This document shows, piece by piece, positions 1 through 7,432 of a stretch of 8,115 bases of DNA (positions are counted from its first letter, which is position 1; the number at the start of each line of letters is the position of its first letter). Under the pieces are notes generated by a model. The model did not search any database and was not told the origin of the DNA. It was given only the letters and a program-made list of their open reading frames with translations. Origin of the DNA: an uncultured Porphyromonadaceae bacterium (GTDB taxonomy: Bacteria; Bacteroidota; Bacteroidia; Bacteroidales; Muribaculaceae). The stretch covers positions 1 through 8,115 of the forward strand of contig CAMWQF010000119.1 in the NCBI GenBank assembly GCA_947176285.1, given 5' to 3'. A program made the position numbers and the translations under genes.

Positions 1-1
1 T

Positions 2-20
2 CCTTGGCTTTTTGCCAAAG
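2..20 (-). terminator. Possible weak hairpin downstream of the beta-galactosidase
   Basis: TTGGC (4-8) and GCCAA (14-18) form a five-base stem around a five-base loop, about 30 bases past the beta-galactosidase stop. Bases 2 and 20 can also pair across one mismatch. No T-run follows on the minus strand within the window, so this is at best a weak or incomplete terminator cut by the edge. Confidence 0.25.
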
Positions 21-49
21 ACGTGTCGTAGAAAGGTAGAAAAGTGTTT

Positions 50-3000
50 TTACTTTACTATCAGTTTATGTACGGAGGCGGGATGTCCGGAAGTAGAAAC
101 TGAGACGATGTAGACTCCGGGGTGTGATACCGGAACAATACCTGAATCTGTGATAGTATTCTTTGAAAGAAGTGTTCCTTCAGTATCGGTTACCGATACG
201 ATGGCTTTGCCGTCGACCTTGACTCCAATCTTTCCGTCGGCGTCATAGACGCTGGCTTCTGTAGCATATATCGAACCTACACCGGCTTCTTCGGCAGAAA
301 TGAACTTGAAGAGGACGGGATTTTTCTTGTCTGTATATATGTATGATCCAACTTGTCGGCTATCCACACCGAAATAATCGGTACTCCCTTTCCACAAGGC
401 TCGCAAGTTGTAGCCTCCTTCAACTTTCTCCACTTGCACTGCTTTAGCGGTAGCCGGTTCAGAGGAGGCAAGTCCAGTTTTCCAGTAACTGTCACCTTCA
501 GTCATATATCCATCCCCGGTGCGAAAAGTAAAAAAAGACGTAAAATGGTTTTTGAGTTTAGGAGTAAACTGATAAGAAGGATTTGAAGCATCGAGTTTTC
601 CTAGACGGAATTTTCCGTCGGTCCCGTTAGCATCGCTATGTAGGAATAATCCGGATTCAGCCTCCTGGATATAGTAGACAGTGGCTGGCTCGAATATCTT
701 CGTTTCGGAAGGTTCAGGCTCCGATTCTCCCTTTTTCAACGCCTTTATGCCGAGTTCGGCTGCTGATGACCATGCATTGCCGTTCACTTCCGAAATAGCG
801 ATCAGCCTGAAGTATCTTGCATTGACTGGAGCCGAAAGCTCCACAATCTGCTCTCCCGCCACATCCTTGAATGTCCCGGTGGCTGCAGGTGCACCCCAAA
901 TCTCCGGATTATTTCCCAAATATACCTCGAAATCCTTCACTCGTCCGTTGCTCATGTCCGGGCGACCTTCATACACAAAACCAGAAACCTCATAGGTATC
1001 GTGCATATCAATGATTATCTCGTGCGGGCAGGAAGTGGTGTTGTTGCCATAGCTTGTATGCCATATGGTTGAAGAATTGTTGTCGATGGCATTTCGAGCA
1101 TCCTCACCGCCACCTTGGTTGCTGTCTACGCGATATACGCTCCATTTGCTTTTGTCGATAAACATATCCACGTCGGCTTCGGTTACGATGCTCTTTGCCA
1201 GACCATCCTTTTCAGCATATGCCATTATGAATCCTCCGTCAGGGAGATTTATTGGAGATGTGTAGCTAAGATAGTTTACTCCGTTGTCGAGGCTATAACT
1301 GATTCTTGCTCCTTCCGTTTCAGTAGAAAGAGTCACAACTCCTTTATTCGCTGAAATCACAACGGGCTGGCATTGCGGACTTGCCACGCGTGACATCTCC
1401 ACGAGTTCTCGATCTGTGAGTTTAGTAAGAATAGGCATCAGTATAAAGTCGAAAGTAGTGGACTTTGCACGCAGTTCATACTTGTCGAGAACGTCAGGAC
1501 CGCAACTTGCATTGCCTAATGCTCGCATCTCCGCGTCGAGGCATACAACAGTCTTATCAGCGAATTTCACCTGATAGGGATGTTTGGCACGGCTTTGTGC
1601 AGTAATGTTGTCGGCGGGCCGCCAGTGGCTGGCAGTTGCTGACATTTGTCCGGGAGCCACGATCATGAGTCCTGTATCTGAGTCATTGGTGAGCGTTATG
1701 AACCGAACCTCTTCTTTATTCCCAGTCTCCTGAGGAAGAATATATGGAGTCCATTGGTCGGATACAGTGCTGTGGTAAAGTCCCGGGAAACAGGATTCCT
1801 TGCGGTCGCGATAGTTTTCCCAAGGGCCGCGGCCATACCATGTATATTGCTCAAAGTCTTTCGGCATTTCAAAGGTGAAGCCGATGCGCGGTATGGTCAC
1901 GTTTTTTCTAGAAGGAGTGATGAGCGAACTAACTGCTATCGCGCCATCCGTCATCACGGTGTATGACATCTGCGTCTTGAACGACATCGGAGAACTACCT
2001 GATCCTGTATATGTATTGTTTACAGTAAGTGTCACGCTTCCGTTGTCATTGACGGTTGTGACCCATTCTCCCGGGGATACTTTAAGGTCACGGAGTCCCA
2101 TGGCGTCCCATGTCCCTTTCTGTCTGCCGTCGTTGTCTGTAGGCAGACGATATGCGTTTAGCCTAAGGGATGAGTTAATTATGTCTTTTCCGAGAATGGA
2201 ATATGATTCAAGTTCACCGGTGGTCTTTGAGAATACCGCCTTGAAACTGGAATTGCTGACAGTATAGTTGTCGTTGTTATCTGCTAAGTCAATATTGTCT
2301 GTAGACGTGGAAGCGTAAGGATTTTTGTGCATGGCGTCGCGCAGTCGGAACTGTTCTGAAGCTACCTCATAGCCTGCTTCTGCCCATGGAGTTGCATCTT
2401 TGTTTGTGACGGAGAAGCGTACGAAATATTCCGCACCTTCTTCAAGGTGAGCCGGAAGTAAGTTTGAGAGAGTGAAACTTTGTGATTTGCCCCCTTTCAC
2501 GTCTATGTTGTCAACAGTCCCGTTGCCAATCTCGATACCGTCTTCAAGCACTGTGTAGCTTATTTCATATCCTGAAAGATCGCGGAAAGCCTGTTTATTT
2601 TTGATCTCAAATTCATATTTGACACTATCTTTCATGATAAAGTCAGCCGGTTGGTAGATCTTCTTCACGTTGAGGGCTTTTGCTGAGTATGAGCAATCCG
2701 GGAACACCACACCGTTGATGCAGAAGTTGCCATCGTTGGGATTATCGCCGAAATCGCCGCCGTATGCCCAATATGTCTCTTGGGGTTTACCCGGCACCGG
2801 CATCTTGAGTCCCTGATCTTTCCAGTCCCAAATAAACTCACCAGCCAGTGCCGGATATTTCTCATATAGGTCGTAGAACTCACGCTGGTTGCCCATTGAG
2901 TTACCCATAGAGTGTGTATTCTCGCACTGAAGGTGAGGTTTTACTTTCTGTCCGCTATTTGCTTGATTCTGGCGGTCTCGACCGATACTTTCCATCCATT

Positions 3001-4576
3001 CGATACCACCGTACATTGTGCTGGACACATCGGCATAGTCGCTGTTTCCTTCATAATGTGTGAGACGTGTCTTATCGAGGTTCTTGATTGCCGTGGAGAC
3101 AGTTTTGAAGTTTGGTCCATTACCAGACTCGTTGCCAAACGACCAAATTATAATGCTTGGATGGTTACGCATCCATAGCACGTGGTTCTCGTTTCGCTCC
3201 ACCATCGCATCCTTGAATGCATCCACACTTGAGAGTTTTGTGTTGGCGTGGCATTCTACGTCAGCTTCGGCTATCATGTATAGGCCATATTTGTCGCATA
3301 GGTCGTAGAAATAAGGATTATTGGGGTAATGGCTTGTGCGTACGGCATTGATGTTTAGGCTTTTCATAGTCATGACGTCTTTCTCCATCTCCTCACGCGG
3401 CACAGTGCGACCGAATTCTCCGCTGAAGTCATGGCGGTTAACACCGTGGATGAGAAGCGGCTGGCCGTTGATCAGAATTTCACCTTTCTTCCCTATCTCT
3501 ATCTGCCGAAATCCTAGTTTGTTTCCGCGTAGATCTATGTCGTTGCCCTCTTCATCCGTAAGTGTAAGCGAGAGATCGTAGAGGTTCGGCTCCTCAGCGC
3601 TCCAAAGTTTAGGCCCGCTGACCGGTATAGAAAGATCGTAGTTGCCGGTCCGGTTGACCGGGATTGTCTTTTCAGCCATAACAGCACCTCCATCCATTAT
3701 CTTTGCTGTAAGAGTTCCGTTGATTGGAACTCCTTCAATGATAGTCTCAATATTTACAGTTGAGTTGGTGTAGTTGTCGGTGAGTGTGGTTTTAGCGAAG
3801 TAGTCGCGAATCTGAGTCTTAGGTGCTGACCATAGGAATACATCGCGTGTTATGCCAGTCATTCGCCAATAGTCCTGACACTCAAGGAAAGATCCGCTTG
3901 TAAATCTGTAAACCTGTACTGCTAAAGTGTTTTCACCATCTTGAAGAAGGTCAGTGATCTTGAATTCCGAAGGGAGATAGGAATCTTCAGCATACCCGGC
4001 AAACTTTCCATTTACCCACACGTAATAGCCGTGTCCGGCACCGTTGAATCTGACGTAGACATCCCTTCCGTCCCAGTCTTTCGGTACGGTGAATGAACGG
4101 CGGTAATTGCCGACGGGGTTTTTCATGTTATCGTTGTAGGTGAACCATCCGGGGCGGTTTGCCATGACGCTGTATGTCTTCTCATCGTAGCTAAATGGGT
4201 ATGCAACATTACAGTATAGAGGCTTGTCCCATTTTTTGTCGTTTCGTACGCCATAGACCTGCCATGCAGACGGCACGTCAATGTCGTCCCAACCGTCTAC
4301 GGAGTATTCGGGAGCTTCGAAGCCAGCAGGCTTTTTCCCGGGGTCTGCCACCCATTTGAATTTCCATACTCCATTGAGCGACTTATAGTAGGGTGACTTT
4401 TCTATATCGGTAGAATTTTCGGAAGAGATCTCAGAAAGCGGAATGCCAAGCGTGTGGGCACGCTCTCTGTTTAAGTGAGTGACGCTTACGTCATCCCACT
4501 CCTTATATGTTTGTGCGCTTGCAGTAGCGATACCGGTCGCTACGATAAGGCTTGCCAAAGAAAGTATTCTTCTCAT
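50..4576 (-). CDS. Secreted multi-domain GH2 beta-galactosidase with CBM32-like and sorting-tail domains
   Basis: This enzyme probably hydrolyses terminal beta-galactosides outside the cytoplasm. Numbering is from the ATG at 4576 (1,508 residues). Residues 1-21 form a signal peptide ending ASA before Gln22. The E. coli LacZ-like core follows: a sugar-binding domain (about 60-250), an Ig-like domain (255-355), a TIM barrel (358-650), a second Ig-like domain, and the small-chain-like domain (770-1045). By eye, the acid/base is Glu483 in FGNESGNG and the nucleophile is Glu552 in CENTHSMGNS. Asn123, Asp198, His382, His416, Glu441 and Trp583 also match LacZ active-site positions. The extra C-terminal parts are a chitobiase-like module (1065-1135), an F5/8 type C domain (1140-1280), an unassigned module (1295-1425) opening with YYIQEAESGLFL, and a tail ending GVYIVSVS...KLIVK that resembles a type IX sorting domain. 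An upstream in-frame ATG at 4600 adds eight residues (MQHNHLIN). I prefer 4576 because MRRILSL is a normal signal-peptide start, but neither site has a Shine-Dalgarno sequence. LacZ is about 1,020 residues, so the extra length is the appended modules. Family assignment is very secure; the natural substrate is not known. Confidence 0.96.
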   Translation of the reverse strand: MRRILSLASLIVATGIATASAQTYKEWDDVSVTHLNRERAHTLGIPLSEISSENSTDIEKSPYYKSLNGVWKFKWVADPGKKPAGFEAPEYSVDGWDDIDVPSAWQVYGVRNDKKWDKPLYCNVAYPFSYDEKTYSVMANRPGWFTYNDNMKNPVGNYRRSFTVPKDWDGRDVYVRFNGAGHGYYVWVNGKFAGYAEDSYLPSEFKITDLLQDGENTLAVQVYRFTSGSFLECQDYWRMTGITRDVFLWSAPKTQIRDYFAKTTLTDNYTNSTVNIETIIEGVPINGTLTAKIMDGGAVMAEKTIPVNRTGNYDLSIPVSGPKLWSAEEPNLYDLSLTLTDEEGNDIDLRGNKLGFRQIEIGKKGEILINGQPLLIHGVNRHDFSGEFGRTVPREEMEKDVMTMKSLNINAVRTSHYPNNPYFYDLCDKYGLYMIAEADVECHANTKLSSVDAFKDAMVERNENHVLWMRNHPSIIIWSFGNESGNGPNFKTVSTAIKNLDKTRLTHYEGNSDYADVSSTMYGGIEWMESIGRDRQNQANSGQKVKPHLQCENTHSMGNSMGNQREFYDLYEKYPALAGEFIWDWKDQGLKMPVPGKPQETYWAYGGDFGDNPNDGNFCINGVVFPDCSYSAKALNVKKIYQPADFIMKDSVKYEFEIKNKQAFRDLSGYEISYTVLEDGIEIGNGTVDNIDVKGGKSQSFTLSNLLPAHLEEGAEYFVRFSVTNKDATPWAEAGYEVASEQFRLRDAMHKNPYASTSTDNIDLADNNDNYTVSNSSFKAVFSKTTGELESYSILGKDIINSSLRLNAYRLPTDNDGRQKGTWDAMGLRDLKVSPGEWVTTVNDNGSVTLTVNNTYTGSGSSPMSFKTQMSYTVMTDGAIAVSSLITPSRKNVTIPRIGFTFEMPKDFEQYTWYGRGPWENYRDRKESCFPGLYHSTVSDQWTPYILPQETGNKEEVRFITLTNDSDTGLMIVAPGQMSATASHWRPADNITAQSRAKHPYQVKFADKTVVCLDAEMRALGNASCGPDVLDKYELRAKSTTFDFILMPILTKLTDRELVEMSRVASPQCQPVVISANKGVVTLSTETEGARISYSLDNGVNYLSYTSPINLPDGGFIMAYAEKDGLAKSIVTEADVDMFIDKSKWSVYRVDSNQGGGEDARNAIDNNSSTIWHTSYGNNTTSCPHEIIIDMHDTYEVSGFVYEGRPDMSNGRVKDFEVYLGNNPEIWGAPAATGTFKDVAGEQIVELSAPVNARYFRLIAISEVNGNAWSSAAELGIKALKKGESEPEPSETKIFEPATVYYIQEAESGLFLHSDANGTDGKFRLGKLDASNPSYQFTPKLKNHFTSFFTFRTGDGYMTEGDSYWKTGLASSEPATAKAVQVEKVEGGYNLRALWKGSTDYFGVDSRQVGSYIYTDKKNPVLFKFISAEEAGVGSIYATEASVYDADGKIGVKVDGKAIVSVTDTEGTLLSKNTITDSGIVPVSHPGVYIVSVSTSGHPASVHKLIVK

Positions 4577-4604
4577 GTTTATTAGATGGTTATGTTGCAT
4601 GAAT

Positions 4605-7019
4605 TTATTTTAAAATGATTTTCATGGATGAGTTGCCTTGGCGTAGGATGTAGATGCCTTGGTTGAGGGTCAAGGATGCAGCGTCGAGTGTAGAGGAAGC
4701 ATTCTGTAATGAACCGAGATATCTGCCTGTGGTGTCGAATATGTCGCAAGGCTTTGCCGGATCAATATCTGTATTGATCGTTTCTACTGCGAGTGGTTCG
4801 GAGGTGAGGATTGCTGATATTTCCACATTAGAGCCCTCCGGCATTTGTATGTCAAGAGTTTCAGTATTGTAAGTCTGATGGGTGGTGGAAGAATTCGTGG
4901 TCACTTTCACTTCCCAACCACTGACAAATAGCCCATCTGATTGAGATTCGGATTTTACAGTAAGTCTTCTTTGAGGGAAGAATTTGCCGTTGAATTCGGT
5001 AGCTACCAGGGGCACGTCGTTGACGATCAGCGTGCGGTCAGAAGAATTGTTTCCTTGGTTTATTGTCAGCGAAATAGGAGACTTCAGATTAAAGAAATTT
5101 GCAAGGTGAGTATAGAAAAATCCCCATCGTTGATTTACCCAATTCTTTGCAGAACTAATTTCACTATCGTAGTTAGGCCACCAAGGGTTGAATTGATCAC
5201 GATGGAATTTGTATTCTGATTTAAGTTCATCGTATCGTTTTGCTATTCTATCATTAATGCATTTGGATGTAAGGAAATCGCCCATATAGATTGCACACCG
5301 GTCAATGAACATATCTTTGAATTCCTGAATATCGAGCAATCGACGGAACAGTCGAGTAGCATCAGCAGAATTAGCCCAGTCGTTGCGGTTATTGTCATAT
5401 CCCGGGGTCGTGATCCAGTTGAGGGTTGGATAGTTGTAGCGCTCTCCATATAGACCCAAGCCAAAGTCAGTGTCTTTAGCAATCCAACGCCATTTGCCAC
5501 CGTCGGCAATAGGACGCCACATTACGATGTTGTTGCCAGGGAAATCCTTGTTGTCGAAGAAAGTGCCCATAATCATAAGATTGCAGAATTCTTGAGTATC
5601 CATTAGGGCATCGAATTCTTCAAATGAATGTCCCTTTTCGGTATAAAAATCTTTGAAAGCATTGAAATTGTCCCAGGTCCCTTCCTTTAGTTCTTCCCAT
5701 TTTTCGATGATATCTATATCTTCAAGACCGTCATAGTATGAATAGACGTAGTCTTCATTGCTTCTTGGACGAATATTTAAGATACCTTTGTATTCACCGT
5801 TGATGTAAAATATTACGGGGCGTGATGGTTGCCAATCGAGATCGCAGTTCATTCCCATAGACTGCTGAATGATGGCATCACGCATGTATAAGTAGTCGAA
5901 ATCATTGCCGGAATTTCGCATTTCAAATGATTTGAATTCCGAAATTTCCGGAGTCTGATCGGGAAAGAATTCGTAGTTGAAGCGTTTCTCACCGAAACGC
6001 TTGTTGGCGTATACGGCAAGTGATTTCAAAGGGTTTCCACGAGTAGCACCGCCTTTGACTCTAGTTTCGCAAAGCTGGTTGAAAGAACTTTCTTTATCTT
6101 CTGCCTCAAAATATTCGATGTTGACAGGTCGTCGCCAGTCGTATTCGTAATTCGGGGTGTATTTTGTATAGTTTCCTTCAATGTAAATTCCAAGTTTATT
6201 GTCGTAGAAATAGTCGCGGTTTGTGACCATTGACACTACGGGGAGAGTTAGTTTTCTGGGATGGAAGATGTAGGAGTGAGTTGTGGAGCGGGGTGAGAGG
6301 TATCCGTCGCAGAAGAGTTTTGCACGCACAGTCTTTGTGCCATTGATTTTAATCGGAGATGTGTAAAGGGTGCTTGATTCGGTGGGCTCTTTGCCATCGA
6401 GGGTGTATCTGATTTGAGTGCCTTCCGGAGCATCTTCTGGCAAAGAGAGGGTAAGGTCGAATTTTTCCGAAGAGATCTTGCCCGGGTGACTAAATCCGGG
6501 ATTTCCTAAAATTTCTTTGCATATTTCTCCGCAGTTTGCTTTGCCCGGAGTCGGAATTGCCTGATAGCCCCATTTGTCGGAATCTTCGGATAGGCGACCA
6601 TAAGCGATATTTGGAGACGGTTGTTTCTTGAGGCCCTCAAGATGGTCGACCACTTCATCATTTTTAAAGAGATAGACTGCTCCGTCCTTTCCAGACTCAA
6701 GACGGAAGTCGGTATGAAGACGGTGGTCTGCCTTATCACAGTATATCACTAGGAATTTTCCCGGTTGCAGATTTCGTTCCGGGAGTTGGTATGCTTTCTT
6801 TGCTTTGTCTTTAGTGCCTATTTTATAATCAGCAAGGTTCTCGTTATTGGGTCCCGGGTTGTAGATTTCTACCCAGGAATCGGGAAATTCATTAAGATCG
6901 TCTATGATGCAATCGATGTTAGACTGCATAATCTCGTTTATGATTAGTTGGGCAGAAAGAGTTTGAGAACCTGCCAAAGCAAGTGCAGAGAGGAAGAGAG
7001 AACTGTAAAATTTTTTCAT
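4605..7019 (-). CDS. Secreted lamin-tail/CotH kinase-like protein with sorting tail
   Basis: The 804-residue product starts with a signal peptide (MKKFYSSLFLS, cleavage likely after LSA before Gln24). A lamin-tail domain spans about 24-160, opening with LIINEIMQSN and containing the WVEIYNPG strand typical of that fold. A chitobiase/hexosaminidase C-terminal-like module follows at about 180-253 (IRYTLDGKEPT, LYTSPI). Residues 265-650 resemble the CotH family: FEMRNSGND, MRDAIIQQSMG, the strand FYINGEYKGILNIRPR, and WIAKDTDFGLGL with Asp516 and Asp518, which fits the DxD metal-binding motif of CotH-type kinases. The end (745-804) has the DTTGRYLGSL...GIYILRQGN...KIILK pattern of a type IX sorting tail. 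CotH of Bacillus phosphorylates spore-coat proteins, but Bacteroidetes relatives are surface proteins of unsettled function, so kinase activity here is inference. It is the first gene of the unit that includes the downstream beta-galactosidase and has its own promoter. The ATG at 7019 is chosen because the signal peptide begins there and AT-rich leader lies just upstream. Confidence 0.92.
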   Translation of the reverse strand: MKKFYSSLFLSALALAGSQTLSAQLIINEIMQSNIDCIIDDLNEFPDSWVEIYNPGPNNENLADYKIGTKDKAKKAYQLPERNLQPGKFLVIYCDKADHRLHTDFRLESGKDGAVYLFKNDEVVDHLEGLKKQPSPNIAYGRLSEDSDKWGYQAIPTPGKANCGEICKEILGNPGFSHPGKISSEKFDLTLSLPEDAPEGTQIRYTLDGKEPTESSTLYTSPIKINGTKTVRAKLFCDGYLSPRSTTHSYIFHPRKLTLPVVSMVTNRDYFYDNKLGIYIEGNYTKYTPNYEYDWRRPVNIEYFEAEDKESSFNQLCETRVKGGATRGNPLKSLAVYANKRFGEKRFNYEFFPDQTPEISEFKSFEMRNSGNDFDYLYMRDAIIQQSMGMNCDLDWQPSRPVIFYINGEYKGILNIRPRSNEDYVYSYYDGLEDIDIIEKWEELKEGTWDNFNAFKDFYTEKGHSFEEFDALMDTQEFCNLMIMGTFFDNKDFPGNNIVMWRPIADGGKWRWIAKDTDFGLGLYGERYNYPTLNWITTPGYDNNRNDWANSADATRLFRRLLDIQEFKDMFIDRCAIYMGDFLTSKCINDRIAKRYDELKSEYKFHRDQFNPWWPNYDSEISSAKNWVNQRWGFFYTHLANFFNLKSPISLTINQGNNSSDRTLIVNDVPLVATEFNGKFFPQRRLTVKSESQSDGLFVSGWEVKVTTNSSTTHQTYNTETLDIQMPEGSNVEISAILTSEPLAVETINTDIDPAKPCDIFDTTGRYLGSLQNASSTLDAASLTLNQGIYILRQGNSSMKIILK
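5908..5951. repeat. 44-base near-perfect inverted repeat inside the CotH-like gene
   Basis: Starting from the centre at 5929, TTCAAAT (5922-5928) pairs with ATTTGAA (5930-5936). After two single mismatches, the outer arms CCGGAATTTCG (5908-5918) and CGAAATTTCCGG (5940-5951) pair with a one-base bulge. In the operon mRNA this could fold into a long hairpin. It lies over codons for PEISEFKSFEMRNSGN at about residues 357-372 of the CotH-like protein, a conserved part of the family, so coding constraint accounts for some of it. No function is known. Confidence 0.6.
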
Positions 7020-7069
7020 GGAATTGATTGTTAGAATATTGTTAAAAACGTCTGAAACAAAAATTTTTA

Positions 7070-7101
7070 CAAAGATAATAAAAACATTTTACATTGACAA
7101 A
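7070..7101 (-). promoter_or_regulatory. Bacteroidetes-type promoter for the CotH/GH2 operon
   Basis: On the minus strand, TATCTTTG at 7077-7070 is a perfect match to the Bacteroidetes -7 consensus TAnnTTTG. TTTG at 7101-7098 supplies the -33 element, with 20 nt between them, which is the usual spacing. Transcription would start near 7063-7066, giving an AT-rich leader of about 45 nt without a Shine-Dalgarno sequence before the ATG at 7019. It sits in the 88-base gap after the Lrp remnant, so the operon appears to be transcribed independently of it. No operator repeat was recognised. Confidence 0.75.
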
Positions 7102-7107
7102 ATTGGC

Positions 7108-7425
7108 TCAGCGTATTGATGATGGGGAGGGGAGTTGGTGCTCATTTTTGACTTCGCCAAGGACGAAGGAACTGTTGAGTGAGCCTATGCAGTCTATTTC
7201 GCCGAGAATACGAAGTAGAAATTTCTGATATGCTTTCATGTCGCGGGTATATATTTTCAGGAGGAAGTCATAGTCGCCGGAGATATTGTAGCATTCGGCT
7301 ATTTCGGGTATATGTTGAATGGCCTCCATTATGCGTGTGGCATTTTCATAGGAGTGTTGCTTCATCTTTAAGTAGCAGAAAGCCATGAATCCGCAATCAA
7401 GTTTGTCGGCATCCAATACGGCTAC
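7108..7425 (-). pseudogene. Lrp/AsnC-family regulator, 5'-truncated: effector (RAM) domain only
   Basis: About 105 residues match the C-terminal effector-binding and oligomerisation domain of Lrp/AsnC regulators, starting at VAVLDADKLDCGF and running through CYNISGDYDFLLKIY to SSFVLGEVKNEHQLP before the TGA at 7108-7110. Bacteroidales members are about 155-160 residues long and begin with a helix-turn-helix of roughly 50 residues. That part is absent. The frame stays open to an ATG at 7521, but the 32 added residues are antisense to metY and resemble no Lrp N-terminus. Lrp proteins usually bind amino acids through this domain and DNA through the lost one, so this copy should not bind DNA as a normal Lrp. 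Sequence quality within the remnant is good, with no stops or frameshifts, which points to a recent truncation or an assembly join. Whether it is expressed is unknown; no promoter remains upstream. Confidence 0.85.
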
Positions 7426-7432
7426 TTCTGAT
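7426..7432. other. Junction joining truncated lrp and truncated metY
   Basis: Lrp homology on the minus strand ends at the Val codon at 7423-7425. MetY homology on the plus strand is clear from about 7430-7433 (VAGNAAFVTRIRAV). The switch therefore falls within a few bases. No insertion sequence, target duplication or inverted repeat is visible at the join. Both reading frames happen to stay open across it, giving overlapping ORFs of 137 codons (minus, ATG at 7521) and 195 codons (plus, ATG at 7385). The position is by-eye homology and could be off by several bases. Confidence 0.75.

Noticed and set aside
1875..2267. 130-codon plus-strand open frame
   Set aside because: It is fully antisense to the small-chain domain of the beta-galactosidase, with low-complexity Ser/Leu-rich translation and no recognisable domain; a shadow of the real gene.
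3645..3661. Six-base GC-rich stem CCGGTC/GACCGG with a five-base loop
   Set aside because: It is short, inside the beta-galactosidase coding region, has no T-run, and is within chance expectation for this length.
5243..5509. 88-codon minus-strand open frame
   Set aside because: It is out of frame within the CotH-like gene, whose own frame covers the conserved kinase-like motifs here.
5783..5790. Plus-strand TACCTTTG, a match to the Bacteroidetes -7 element
   Set aside because: It lies inside the CotH-like gene on the opposite strand, lacks a well-spaced -33 element, and no plus-strand gene follows. Such a short match occurs by chance.
7020..7107. Possible small gene, riboswitch or lrp terminator in the gap before the CotH-like gene
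   Set aside because: The gap is 88 AT-rich bases with a good promoter but no stable hairpin with T-run, no conserved riboswitch core and no open frame of useful length.
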